The notes beneath the pieces are model-generated. The model ran no database searches, was not told the DNA's origin, and saw only the letters and a program-made list of their open reading frames with translations. From positions 1-54,016 of the forward strand of contig JBFWUT010000018.1 in the NCBI GenBank assembly GCA_050247135.1: DNA of 54,016 nucleotides, given 5' to 3'. This document shows, piece by piece, positions 24,780 to 33,784 of the stretch; the first letter of the stretch is position 1; each line of letters starts with the position of its first letter. The position numbers and the translations under genes are program-made. The DNA is from Berkiella sp050247135 (GTDB lineage: Bacteria; Pseudomonadota; Gammaproteobacteria; Berkiellales; Berkiellaceae).

Positions 24780-26870
24780 ATGAATTCTGCAAATATATTA
24801 CAATTAAAACAGCTGATGCATGTGGGTGTTGGGATCCCCATATTCGTTTTGGTGATGCTGGCGATGACTATTTTGCCATTACCCCCATTTTTACTAGATC
24901 TATTATTTACTTTCAACATTACATTAGCGCTGATGGTTCTGTTAGCAGGTACATATACTGCAAGACCACTTGATTTCAGTGTTTTTCCTACCATTCTCTT
25001 ACTTGCGACCTTGCTGCGATTAGCACTGAATATTGCCTCAACTCGAGTTGTGTTGCTTGATGGTCATAATGGCACAGATGCAGCAGGTAAGGTGGTGCAG
25101 TCGTTTGGTGAAGTCGTTGTTGGCGGTAACTATGCGGTAGGTTTCGTCGTATTTCTCATTTTAGTCATTATCAACTTTGTTGTAGTCACAAAAGGCGCAG
25201 GTCGTATTTCCGAAGTCAGTGCCAGATTTACCTTAGATTCCATGCCAGGCAAGCAAATGGCAATCGACGCTGATCTTAACGCTGGGGTGATTTCTCAAGA
25301 AGAAGCCAAGCAACGTCGCCAAGATATTGCCAGTGAAGCTGATTTCTATGGGGCCATGGATGGTGCTAGTAAGTTTGTCAGAGGCGACGCTATTGCGGGT
25401 ATTTTAATTCTCCTTATCAATATTTTGGGTGGGTTTATTATTGGCGTGGTGCAGCATGACTTGGCGATGAGTGAAGCATTTCGTGTTTATGGTTTGCTAA
25501 CCATTGGCGATGGGTTAGTGGCACAGATTCCATCATTATTACTCTCAACTGCTGCTGCGATTATGGTAACAAGGGTTTCATCATCGCATGACGTTTCACA
25601 ACAAATAAAGAGTCAGATCTTTAATCAGATTAAACCCTTAGCTATTGCGAGCATTGTGTTAGGGGTATTAGGCTTAGTGCCAGGTATGCCTCATTTGGTC
25701 TTTTTAGGAATTGCGGCGCTGTTGGGTTTTGGCGCTTATTATATGCAAATGCAGCAAAACCGCCCTAAGCCCGTTGAGCAGAGCGCACCCGTTGACAGTC
25801 AACCGCAAGATGCCACTAAGCAAGAAGTGAAAGAAATCACTTGGGACGACGTACAACAACTAGATGATATTAGTTTAGAGGTGGGGTACAAATTAATTGC
25901 CTTGTTAGAACCAAAAACGGGTGGCGAGTTATTAGGAAAAATCAAAGGTGTTCGCAAGAAATTATCTCAAGAACTCGGTTTTCTTATTCCCACCGTGCAC
26001 ATTCGTGATGACTTAAACCTAGCTGCCACTCAGTACAAAATATCGCTGCAAGGAGTGGTCGTCGGTGAAGGGGAAATTGTCACTGATTGTTTATTAGCTA
26101 TCAATTCAGGACAAGTATTTGGCAGTATCGAGGGGATCCCAACTAAAGAGCCCGCGTTTGGCCTACAAGCACTATGGATTAAACCTCTTTTGAAAGAACA
26201 GGCGCAGACGTTAGGTTATACGGTGGTTGACATTAGCACTGTGATTGCCACTCATCTAAGCCAAGTTATTAGTGATAATTGCAATCAACTCCTGGGCCAT
26301 CAGGAGGCTCAAAAAATCCTAGATATGTTGGCTAAGTCGGCCCCTAAATTGGTTGAAGATTTAGTGCCAGATAAATTGCAGTTATCAGTGGTGGTGAAGG
26401 TATTCCAGAACTTACTGGAAGAACATGTACCCCTGCGTGACAGTAAAACGATTGTCGAGACCTTGTCAGAATTTGCATCCAAAAGTCAAGATCCTGTTGT
26501 TCTGACTGAAATTGTGCGCAGTGCGTTAGGTCGATTAATTGTGCAACAGCTTAATGGTTCGGCAATAGAACTGCCAGTTGTTACCCTGGAACCAAACTTG
26601 GAACAGATCTTGCTTTCCTCTGTTCAAACAGGGCCAGAACCTTCATCGATAATAGAGCCAAGACTAATGGATAAAATTCAAAAAGCCGTAGCACAATTTG
26701 CCTCTAAGCAAGAGGTCTTAGGAAAGCCTGCCATTTTGTTGGTTCACCCCCATTTACGGCGGTTACTGTCGAAGCTGTTCAAGCATATTTCCAAGAATTT
26801 AGCGGTTTTGTCCTTTAAAGAGATCCCTGACGATAAACAGATGAAGATTGTTTCGACCTTAGGCTACTAG
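24780..26870 (+). CDS. flhA: Flagellar export-gate protein FlhA
   Basis: The nonameric export-gate protein. The N-terminal half has about eight membrane helices with the conserved stretches 'FPTILLLATLLRLALNIAST' and 'RFTLDSMPGKQMAIDADLNA'. The C-terminal cytosolic domain (about residues 355-696) binds chaperones and FliJ. The 696 residues are typical. It starts 2 bases after flhB. Confidence 0.97.
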   Translation: MNSANILQLKQLMHVGVGIPIFVLVMLAMTILPLPPFLLDLLFTFNITLALMVLLAGTYTARPLDFSVFPTILLLATLLRLALNIASTRVVLLDGHNGTDAAGKVVQSFGEVVVGGNYAVGFVVFLILVIINFVVVTKGAGRISEVSARFTLDSMPGKQMAIDADLNAGVISQEEAKQRRQDIASEADFYGAMDGASKFVRGDAIAGILILLINILGGFIIGVVQHDLAMSEAFRVYGLLTIGDGLVAQIPSLLLSTAAAIMVTRVSSSHDVSQQIKSQIFNQIKPLAIASIVLGVLGLVPGMPHLVFLGIAALLGFGAYYMQMQQNRPKPVEQSAPVDSQPQDATKQEVKEITWDDVQQLDDISLEVGYKLIALLEPKTGGELLGKIKGVRKKLSQELGFLIPTVHIRDDLNLAATQYKISLQGVVVGEGEIVTDCLLAINSGQVFGSIEGIPTKEPAFGLQALWIKPLLKEQAQTLGYTVVDISTVIATHLSQVISDNCNQLLGHQEAQKILDMLAKSAPKLVEDLVPDKLQLSVVVKVFQNLLEEHVPLRDSKTIVETLSEFASKSQDPVVLTEIVRSALGRLIVQQLNGSAIELPVVTLEPNLEQILLSSVQTGPEPSSIIEPRLMDKIQKAVAQFASKQEVLGKPAILLVHPHLRRLLSKLFKHISKNLAVLSFKEIPDDKQMKIVSTLGY

Positions 26871-26886
26871 ACGAGGGTAAAAAAAG

Positions 26887-28011
26887 ATGGCAACGAAAAA
26901 ATTTGTCGCACCTAGCATGAGTGCTGCTCTTCAGAAGGTGAAGCAAGAATTAGGTCCTGAGGCGGTTATATTGTCTCATGATACTTTTAATGGTGAAGTA
27001 CATATCACTGCATCTTCAGCCGAAAGCACTCTTGACATTCTATTGGCCAAAAGTAAACAACCTTTAGCTGACATTGCGTCTGTTGAACCGAGCGAGTTCA
27101 AAGAGCCAATTCAGGTTATGCCTGATAATGCTACGCTCGCGCTACAAAATGAAATGGCTGTTTTAAAGCGGATGATAACAGAATTTAAAGCACCACAGCA
27201 AAATGATGGAATGTTTTCTCATGGGCTACAATTTTTCTTTCATCAGAAATTACAAGAAATGGGGTTTCCCAATCAGTTTGCCAAAAAGCTGCTAGTTGAT
27301 TTACCAGCAGATGACACCTTTGAAGAGTCGATAGAACATATTACGACCCAATTGCTTTGTAACCTACACTGTCGTGAGGTTCAACCCGTTGCAAAATATC
27401 ATACCTTTATCGGGCCTAGTGGTACGGGTAAAACACAACTCATTGTGAAAATAATTCTTCATTATTTAAAGAATAAATCAATTGAGAATTTTGCTTGCAT
27501 ATTCGTTAATCATCAGAATGTTAGAGTATTAGAAGAATCAAAGCTATATGCTCGAATTTTTAATGTGCCATGTTTTTATGTTGAATCACAAGTTGAATTA
27601 GAATTTGCTCTCCATAAAACCAAGCATAATGATCATGTATTTATAGATTTTCCTGCGTTTGATCATAAAGAACCTGAAAACAACTATTACATTCCCTTTA
27701 TTAAAGAGCATCAAGCAGAGGTGCACAATACCCTTGTTTATGCTGCAAATATTAAAAATCTTAAGAACTATGCTGCATTACATGAAGGCATTATTAATGA
27801 AATTGCGATCACCAAGATAGATGAAAATCCCCATATTGGTGAATTTATTCACTATGCGCTTGTGCATAATACGCCGATTGGCTTTATGAGTGTTGGCCAA
27901 AGTTATGTCTCGTTAGAAATGGCTTCAATAGACATGTTAGAAAACATGTTAGCAAATGATCTGTGTCCTAATCGTGAACGTCTTGTGATGGATAAGGTAT
28001 TCAACGTATGA
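26887..28011 (+). CDS. flhF: FlhF, SRP-type GTPase for polar flagellar placement, with degenerate G motifs
   Basis: FlhF places the flagellum at the pole and acts with FleN. The N-terminus 'KKFVAPSMSAALQKVKQELG' is typical of FlhF ('Dm..Al..vr..LG'). The G domain is divergent. G1 reads GPSGTGKT (residues 176-183), which could still bind nucleotide. The usual D-[TS]-Y-R-x-G-A-x-E-Q-L stretch is 'NHQNVRVLEESKL' (about 208-220), so the Asp, Arg and Gln are replaced. The DTAG motif reads 'DFPA' (254-257). The guanine motif TKID (309-312) survives. Context (flhA-flhF-fleN-fliA) makes the identity safe; activity may be altered. Confidence 0.88.
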   Translation: MATKKFVAPSMSAALQKVKQELGPEAVILSHDTFNGEVHITASSAESTLDILLAKSKQPLADIASVEPSEFKEPIQVMPDNATLALQNEMAVLKRMITEFKAPQQNDGMFSHGLQFFFHQKLQEMGFPNQFAKKLLVDLPADDTFEESIEHITTQLLCNLHCREVQPVAKYHTFIGPSGTGKTQLIVKIILHYLKNKSIENFACIFVNHQNVRVLEESKLYARIFNVPCFYVESQVELEFALHKTKHNDHVFIDFPAFDHKEPENNYYIPFIKEHQAEVHNTLVYAANIKNLKNYAALHEGIINEIAITKIDENPHIGEFIHYALVHNTPIGFMSVGQSYVSLEMASIDMLENMLANDLCPNRERLVMDKVFNV

Positions 28012-28820
28012 ACCAAGTGATTGCTATTACCGGTGGAAAAGGTGGCATTGGTAAAACCACACTATCTGTCAATCTGGGTGTTGCGCTTGCACAAACTGGC
28101 AAGAGAACCTATTTGTTGGATGCCGATTTTGGATTGTCCAATGTTGATGTGTTATTGGGTTTAAAGCCGGAATTGACCTTAATCGATGTAATAGAAAACC
28201 GAGCAACATTACAGCAAATTATTATTTCGGGCCCTGCGGGTCTTAACATTATTCCCGGTGCCAGTGGGCTATCGCGAATGATGGATATGGATGCCAGAGA
28301 TTATGGGGGGATTATTGCTTCGTTCCAAGGATTGGCTTTGCAATTAGACACCCTGTTAATTGATACGGCTGCAGGTATTTCCGATGCCGTGGTTCGGTTT
28401 GCTGTTGCCGCGAACGAGATCATTGTGGTGGTGTGTGATGAGCCCACTTCGCTAGCAGACGCTTACGCTTTAATCAAGTTGCTACACCTGCAACATGGGG
28501 TTACGCGCTTCCGTATTGTTGTGAATATGTCTAGTAGTTTGTATGAAGCTAAAAAATTATTTGCTAAGCTAACTAATGTAACGGAACAATATTTGAATGT
28601 GGTATTGCACTTTTTGGGGTGGGTACCGGAGGACGACTTGGTACGCAAGGCAATTAAGCAACAATGCGCTGTCATGGAAGCATTTCCAAGTAGTAAAGCG
28701 GCGCAGTGTTTTACTGAGCTGGCAAGCCATGTGAATAGACTACCTCTACCCAAATCCCATAGCGGTCATGTGCAATTCTTTATTGAGCAATTTATTAGTA
28801 CACCGATTGTCGTTCAATAG
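28008..28820 (+). CDS. fleN: MinD/ParA-type ATPase FleN/FlhG
   Basis: FleN limits flagellar number by antagonising FleQ and by stimulating FlhF. The deviant Walker A 'GGKGGIGKTTLS' (about residues 9-20), the 'LLDADFGLSNVDVLLGL' motif and 'LIDTAAGIS' are intact. The 270 residues are normal. The start overlaps the flhF stop by 4 bases (ATGA). Confidence 0.95.
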   Translation: MNQVIAITGGKGGIGKTTLSVNLGVALAQTGKRTYLLDADFGLSNVDVLLGLKPELTLIDVIENRATLQQIIISGPAGLNIIPGASGLSRMMDMDARDYGGIIASFQGLALQLDTLLIDTAAGISDAVVRFAVAANEIIVVVCDEPTSLADAYALIKLLHLQHGVTRFRIVVNMSSSLYEAKKLFAKLTNVTEQYLNVVLHFLGWVPEDDLVRKAIKQQCAVMEAFPSSKAAQCFTELASHVNRLPLPKSHSGHVQFFIEQFISTPIVVQ

Positions 28821-28830
28821 AGGTTAATGC

Positions 28831-29553
28831 ATGAGTGGAGCAGCAACGTATAAAGCGGTACTCAAGGAATCAGACGAGGATTTTATTAAAGAATATGCTC
28901 CTCTTGTGAAGCGAATTGCTCACCATTTGCTGGCTCGCTTGCCGGCAGTTATTCAGGCTGACGATTTGATACAAGCAGGAATGATAGGTTTAATTGAAGC
29001 TGCACGTAATTTCGATGAGAAAAAGGGCGCCACATTTATTACCTATGCCGGCATTCGTATCCGTGGCGCGATGTTAGATGAGATCCGCAAAGGGGATTGG
29101 GCTCCGCGCTCAGTGCACAAAAATTCCCGTCGTGTTGCCCAGGCTATGCGGGAAGTCGAAAACAAAACGGGCCGAGATGCTCGTGATGTGGATGTAGCGC
29201 AAAATTTAGGGGTTACCCTAGAGGAATACCATCAAATTATCCAGGATTCTAACAGTTCTAAAATCTTTGCCTTCGAAGATTTAGGTGTCAATGAAGAAGC
29301 ATTGGACTGCCCGACCAATAATCCCATCACAGGGCCGCTAGAAGGCATTCAGCGCGACGATTTCAAATGCAAGCTCTCCAAAGAGATTGAAAAGCTACCC
29401 GAGCGAGAAAAGCTGGTACTGGCCCTTTATTATGACGAAGAGTTAAATCTTCGCGAAGTTGGGGAAGTGCTGGGGGTAAGTGAATCAAGGATCAGTCAAA
29501 TTCATTCGCAAGCCATGCTTAGACTCAAATCACGACTAGTGAATTGGAAGTAA
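28831..29553 (+). CDS. fliA: Sigma-28 factor FliA
   Basis: The RNA polymerase sigma factor for late flagellar genes. Region 2 ('GLIEAARNFDEKKGATFITY', 'RGAMLDEIRKGDW') and region 4 ('LPEREKLVLALYYDEELNLR', 'LGVSESRISQIHSQA') are clear. The 240 residues are normal. It is the last gene of the fliL block; its product should recognise the fliC promoter at 3401-3427. Confidence 0.97.
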   Translation: MSGAATYKAVLKESDEDFIKEYAPLVKRIAHHLLARLPAVIQADDLIQAGMIGLIEAARNFDEKKGATFITYAGIRIRGAMLDEIRKGDWAPRSVHKNSRRVAQAMREVENKTGRDARDVDVAQNLGVTLEEYHQIIQDSNSSKIFAFEDLGVNEEALDCPTNNPITGPLEGIQRDDFKCKLSKEIEKLPEREKLVLALYYDEELNLREVGEVLGVSESRISQIHSQAMLRLKSRLVNWK

Positions 29554-29554
29554 T

Positions 29555-29701
29555 AAATCCCCCTGCTTGCTTCGCAAGCTGCCCCCCTTTACGAAAGTGG
29601 GGGTTGATTCGCTTCGCTCATCATAAGAAATAAGCACCGTCGCGCAGCGACATAAGCCCACTTTGCAAAGGGGGCCGCGAGCACGCGCGAGCGGGGGATT
29701 T
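29555..29701. repeat. Palindromic repeat element, copy A (147 bp)
   Basis: The ends are inverted: aaatccccc (29555-29563) and gggggattt (29693-29701). The interior is a set of nested hairpins (cttgc-ttc-gcaag; cccccttt/aaagtggggg). An inner 24-base stretch, from about 29604 to 29627, occurs as its exact reverse complement in copy B (31924-31947). It begins right after the fliA stop and might also serve as its terminator. No transposase is present. Confidence 0.75.
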
Positions 29702-29743
29702 GAACTACACTAAAAAAGATCAATCCACGGATGGAGTTTCACC

Positions 29744-30109
29744 ATGTCACAAGCGGCATTCAACTGGCAAATGTTTATCGCATTTTGGGGTTTGTTGGCA
29801 TTTTGTGTGCTCTCTTTCCTGGTTAATTGTTACCTCTTTTGGCGCAGTAAAAAATTATTTGATCAAAATAAAAATATTCTTGCTTCCCTGAATAAAACGT
29901 CAGCTGATATGGCAAATATGGTGGCCGGCGTCACTATCATGGGGCAACGGGTGCTGGCTTTAGAGTCCAATACCATCGCTGTGTTTCATCAATTTGAACG
30001 CCGGCTCAAGGAGCAGGGCGTTTCCACCTTAGCAACCCAGGTCACGAATGCCGGTGCCAAAGCCCAAACCAAGGCTGAAGCATCGTTATTACAGCCGCTC
30101 CCAGAATAA
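29744..30109 (+). CDS. Small membrane-anchored coiled-coil protein, unknown (possibly DUF2802-like)
   Basis: A 121-residue protein with one N-terminal membrane helix (about residues 10-32, 'FWGLLAFCVLSFLVNCYLFW') and then a helical, probably coiled-coil cytosolic part ('MGQRVLALESNTIAVFHQFE'). In Pseudomonas-type clusters a DUF2802 protein of similar design sits downstream of fliA and the chemotaxis genes. The C-terminal signature of that family is not visible here, so the relation is a guess. The ribosome-binding site ggatggag lies 8-14 bases before the ATG. It lies between two palindromic repeats. Confidence 0.7.
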   Translation: MSQAAFNWQMFIAFWGLLAFCVLSFLVNCYLFWRSKKLFDQNKNILASLNKTSADMANMVAGVTIMGQRVLALESNTIAVFHQFERRLKEQGVSTLATQVTNAGAKAQTKAEASLLQPLPE

Positions 30110-30161
30110 CTAAGTCGAATGACTTAATTTCTTATATCTATCGGTAAATTAAGCTCGAAAA

Positions 30162-30191
30162 TTGACATTAGTAAGATGCAAAGATTATTAT
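30162..30191 (+). promoter_or_regulatory. Candidate sigma-70 promoter of the 556-residue membrane protein
   Basis: -35 TTGACA (30162-30167), an 18-base spacer and -10 TATTAT (30186-30191). It lies 34 bases before the ATG at 30226. Confidence 0.55.
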
Positions 30192-30225
30192 CAGCCAACT
30201 TTGTTTCTAACTAAATGGTAGTTAT

Positions 30226-31896
30226 ATGGCTAACAATGGCAGAAGACGAACTAAGTCAAAAGTAGTTGCTGTGACACCTCCTGTCACAAGCGTTCCAGAG
30301 CAGAAAAAGGCAGAGCTTCCTGCAGTTACGCCTACCAGCACTCAAGCGTCCAGCATAACACGCTCGCAGTGGTTAAGAGGTCAATTTACATCGGCTGCTG
30401 TACTCAAAATGTTCCTCACGCTCGGAATATTAGGCTTTATTCCTGGTGCCTGGATGATAGGTTTGCCCATCTTGACGATATATGGTCTGATTAAACGTGA
30501 GACCGTTGCGCAAGGTATCCGCCGTTTCTTTAGTTTTCGTTCCGCGACTGCCAATAACCTTACGGCATCAACAGCTGGCGAAAAGATAGCCGATTTCTTA
30601 ATCACCTATTACGCAGGGATATTGCGCTGGTTTGCCACGCTAATACTCTTTTTTACCATGCCTATTGGTTTTGGACTGTTTGCTTCTTATGGACTGCTAC
30701 GTTTTACGACAAGTGAATGGTTAGAGATCTTCCAGCAACGCTGTCAGGATATTTACAATTTCGTCTTAAGTGCTGCCAATCGTGTACTCAGAGATGCCAG
30801 CACCAATATCAAATTGATCTTAGGTATTTCAACCACATTGCTGTTAGGACTGTCGGTTTTGACTTCCGGTATCGGCGTATTGTTTGCCTATAGTATCGCT
30901 TTATGCCAATTGGCCGCAGTGCTTGTGGGAGCTACAGCAGCAGCGAGAGATCTCTGGTATGCCATTCGTAACCCTGGCATTACCGCGACTCAACATTCTG
31001 GCAAAATTGCGGGAACCACTTGGGGCCATTGGCTTGCTTTCCGACTTTTCCCTGGGCAAATCTCAGGATCCATGGGACCTGCAATGGGCCAAGTGCAAAG
31101 TTATGGGCTATTTTCGGGGCTCACTTCATCCTTTTTAAACCCCAATGGTTGGTTTATTTTTAATAGTGGCGGTATTTTAGGTGTATTGTTTTCCCGCTTC
31201 ATGTCATTTTTCAACAGCATCTTTACCAATGTCTTTATCAGCCAGAGCATGCAAATTCAGGGTGATTTTTACGGCGTGATTGGGCCGAGCACCTTGCAAT
31301 TAATTGCGATGATGGCGGTGGGTTGTTTGGTGGGCTATGCAGTCGAAAAATTTGTAGATAGCCTCTATAACGAAATGACCGAAGATAGCAAAAAAGTGGC
31401 AGATGCATCCAAGCGTGGTGCGAGGGCGGTTAATCGAAGTTTAGCCAATGCACTCTACCGCACTCGATGGGCACTGGGCTTTATTCTGTGCTCCACACCG
31501 CTTATTGTGGGGAAAAGCGCTGCTGGGGCGACCTTAATTGCGTTAGCCGGTGGCAGCATAGTAGGGGCAAGTGCCCTAACTGTAGCAGGCCTTGCCACAG
31601 CAATCGGTTTACTATACGGGGCAGGTTATGGTCTGAAGGCATTAGGATCTAAAATCCTGGCACATCGTGAGCAAAGACAAGCCGTAACAACGCCTGCTGT
31701 GACGACGGCACAAGTTGCTAAAACCCTGCCAAAAGCGACCAAGGACGATGTGAAAGAGGCGATTAAGGCGGTGAAACCGACTGCGGCAAAAGCCAAAGTC
31801 TTTACGCCTTCTTTTAATAAGTCTAAAGCACCGCAAAAATCAGTGGTGGCAGAAAAAGCCTTACGTCGTAGTCCAAGATTGGCAGGTAAGGTTTAA
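30226..31896 (+). CDS. Multi-pass membrane protein with basic tails, unknown function
   Basis: I do not recognise a family. The N-terminus is basic and proline/threonine-rich (residues 1-45, 'NNGRRRTKSKVV'). The centre has about eight to ten predicted membrane helices in pairs (about 60-90, 130-160, 195-235, 300-330, 345-370, 415-470). The C-terminal ~90 residues are lysine- and alanine-rich and end 'RRSPRLAGKV', a motif style seen at the ends of some eukaryotic chromatin proteins. It has its own candidate promoter, lies between two repeat copies, and breaks the usual fliA-motility gene order. Both the size and the basic tails would suit a secreted membrane effector, but no secretion evidence exists here. 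Confidence 0.75.
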   Translation: MANNGRRRTKSKVVAVTPPVTSVPEQKKAELPAVTPTSTQASSITRSQWLRGQFTSAAVLKMFLTLGILGFIPGAWMIGLPILTIYGLIKRETVAQGIRRFFSFRSATANNLTASTAGEKIADFLITYYAGILRWFATLILFFTMPIGFGLFASYGLLRFTTSEWLEIFQQRCQDIYNFVLSAANRVLRDASTNIKLILGISTTLLLGLSVLTSGIGVLFAYSIALCQLAAVLVGATAAARDLWYAIRNPGITATQHSGKIAGTTWGHWLAFRLFPGQISGSMGPAMGQVQSYGLFSGLTSSFLNPNGWFIFNSGGILGVLFSRFMSFFNSIFTNVFISQSMQIQGDFYGVIGPSTLQLIAMMAVGCLVGYAVEKFVDSLYNEMTEDSKKVADASKRGARAVNRSLANALYRTRWALGFILCSTPLIVGKSAAGATLIALAGGSIVGASALTVAGLATAIGLLYGAGYGLKALGSKILAHREQRQAVTTPAVTTAQVAKTLPKATKDDVKEAIKAVKPTAAKAKVFTPSFNKSKAPQKSVVAEKALRRSPRLAGKV

Positions 31897-31901
31897 GATA
31901 T

Positions 31902-31996
31902 AAATCCCCCGCTCGCTAAGTAGGCTTATGATGAGCGAAGCGAATCAATGGCCCACTTAATAAAGGGGGCGCCGAGCGTAGCGAGGGGGGGGATTT
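31902..31996. repeat. Palindromic repeat element, copy B (95 bp), inverted relative to copy A
   Basis: It has the same ends as copy A: aaatcccccgctcgc at the left and gcgag...ggattt at the right. The inner 24 bases (31924-31947) are the exact reverse complement of a piece of copy A. It is shorter, as if internally deleted. It lies between the convergent membrane-protein and S49-peptidase genes and touches the stop codon of the latter. Confidence 0.75.
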
Positions 31997-33018
31997 TAAG
32001 CCACAGTTTGCATTAACTTCGCCAAGATCCTCTCTGTGATCTTTGCAAAACTCCCGGTGATTTTATCGACCAATTTGGGCTTCTCTTCATAGCCAATTTC
32101 AAATACTTGCATGTTTTTGGTCTTTTCTAAAATGTAATCGTCACTGGTAACAAGCTCATCAACCAGACGTAATTGCAGCGCATCGGTGCCATACCAATGT
32201 TCGCCAGTAGAGACTTGCCCGAGATCAACTTCAGGGCGATTTTGCGCAATAAAATTTTTAAATAAACGATGTGTTTCTTCAAGGTCCTCTTGGAATTTAT
32301 GACGACCTTTATCGGTATTTTTGCCAAACATCGTCAGGGTGCGTTTATATTCGCCAGCAGTATGTTGCTCAATATCGATATTGTGCTTTTCAAGTAGGCG
32401 GTTAAAGTTGGGCACTTGGCCAATGACACCGATAGAACCCACAATAGCAAAGGGCGCAGAAATAATCTTATTAGCGACGCATGCCATTAAGTAACCACCA
32501 CTGGCAGCCATTTTATCAATAGCGACTGTAAGTTTGAGATGGCGAGAGCGTAATCGTTGTAGTTGAGAAGCCGCTAAGCCATAGCCATGGACAAACCCGC
32601 CTGGACTTTCCAATATCAATAAAATTTCATCATTACTTTGAGCAATTTCCACGACAGCAGAAATCGTTTCGCGCAAAGCATGTACCTGTGAAGCGCGAAT
32701 ATCACCTTCAAAACGCATCACAAAGAGCCTTGAGGCGGGTTCGGCATCTTTGTTGGTTTGTTGTTTCTTTTTGGCTTTTTCTTCCTTTTTTTGGTCCTTT
32801 TTTAGCTTTTTAAGGATCTCTTTAGGGAGGGTTTCAGCTTGTAAGTTATTTCGGATGTCATTCATTTTTTCCGATAAATTTTCAATGTAAATCGAGCCGG
32901 GAGTATTTTTGCCACGCAGTGAAATAGCCACTATGCCAATGAGAGTGACCAGCACAGCGATAACTAAAGTTAGTGTTTTGGCTAAAAAAAGCCCGTATTC
33001 AGCAAGAAAATCCATCAT
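31996..33018 (-). CDS. sohB: S49-family inner-membrane peptidase SohB
   Basis: A signal-peptide-peptidase-like serine protease. The N-terminus 'MMDFLAEYGLFLAKTLTLVI' is the SohB membrane anchor. The catalytic Ser lies in 'DKMAASGGYLMACVAN' and the catalytic Lys in 'EYKRTLTMFGKNTDKGRHKF', giving the Ser-Lys dyad of the family. A lysine-rich linker (about residues 60-95) follows the anchor. I choose ATG 33018 because aaaggtg lies upstream at suitable distance and it matches the SohB start; an in-frame ATG at 33045 would add nine residues. The gene is divergent from ccmA. Confidence 0.92.
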   Translation of the reverse strand: MMDFLAEYGLFLAKTLTLVIAVLVTLIGIVAISLRGKNTPGSIYIENLSEKMNDIRNNLQAETLPKEILKKLKKDQKKEEKAKKKQQTNKDAEPASRLFVMRFEGDIRASQVHALRETISAVVEIAQSNDEILLILESPGGFVHGYGLAASQLQRLRSRHLKLTVAIDKMAASGGYLMACVANKIISAPFAIVGSIGVIGQVPNFNRLLEKHNIDIEQHTAGEYKRTLTMFGKNTDKGRHKFQEDLEETHRLFKNFIAQNRPEVDLGQVSTGEHWYGTDALQLRLVDELVTSDDYILEKTKNMQVFEIGYEEKPKLVDKITGSFAKITERILAKLMQTVA

Positions 33019-33099
33019 TATTGGGGCACCTTTGGAGATAAACATCGTTAACTCATGTGATTATAAAACAAAAACCTTTTTGATGGTGGGGCATTCACC

Positions 33100-33105
33100 T
33101 ATAAT
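33100..33105 (+). promoter_or_regulatory. Candidate -10 element of the ccm operon
   Basis: A perfect TATAAT followed by TAGCATG, 47 bases before ccmA. No good -35 lies at standard distance (a TTTTGA-like hexamer only), so the assignment is tentative. Confidence 0.4.
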
Positions 33106-33151
33106 TAGCATGCGTATCAAATCATAAGTTAGATATAGAGCTATTTTAAGA

Positions 33152-33784
33152 ATGAGTCTGGCGCTAAAGAACATTACCCATGCTAAAGGCCACAAGGTGC
33201 TGTTTCGCCATGTGAACTTAACCTTACAAGCGGGGCAACGGCTCTTGATCCAAGGCGCCAATGGCTCTGGAAAGTCCACCCTCTTAAAAATCATCGCTGG
33301 TCTATTAACTGCCGATAGAGGTGTTGTGACCTGGCAAGGCCAGAAACTGCAAGCGGATCAGACGGAGTATTTTTCGAAGATGAGCTATCTTGGCCATCAA
33401 AATGGATTAAAAAAGGCGCTCACCGTGTTAGAAAATCTCCGAGAAAGGCTTTGTTTGGCGAACGCTCAAGCGACCCCTGCGCAAATAGCCGATGTATTGG
33501 GTTCATTGGGATTAAGCGCAAAGCAACAACAAATCTGTGACACTTTATCCGCGGGTGAATGTCGTAAAGTGGCTTTGGCCGCTGTGTTGTTATCAAATAA
33601 ACCGTTGTGGATTCTAGATGAACCCTTTAATTCGCTCGATAAAGCAAGTTATCACCAATTTCAGGAAAATTGTGAAACCCATTTGGCGCAAGGTGGGCTC
33701 ATTGTGTTGGCTTGCCACCAAGGCTCACACCATTATCAGGGTAGCCAAGTGATTGACTTATCCTTGGCTGGATCAACATGTTAA
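33152..33784 (+). CDS. ccmA: Heme exporter ATP-binding protein CcmA
   Basis: The ATPase of the CcmAB(CD) complex that releases holo-CcmE during cytochrome c maturation. It has Walker A 'GANGSGKST', signature 'LSAGECRKVALA' and Walker B 'LWILDEPFNSLD'. The 210 residues are normal. It is the first gene of the ccm operon and overlaps ccmB by 7 bases. Confidence 0.95.
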   Translation: MSLALKNITHAKGHKVLFRHVNLTLQAGQRLLIQGANGSGKSTLLKIIAGLLTADRGVVTWQGQKLQADQTEYFSKMSYLGHQNGLKKALTVLENLRERLCLANAQATPAQIADVLGSLGLSAKQQQICDTLSAGECRKVALAAVLLSNKPLWILDEPFNSLDKASYHQFQENCETHLAQGGLIVLACHQGSHHYQGSQVIDLSLAGSTC

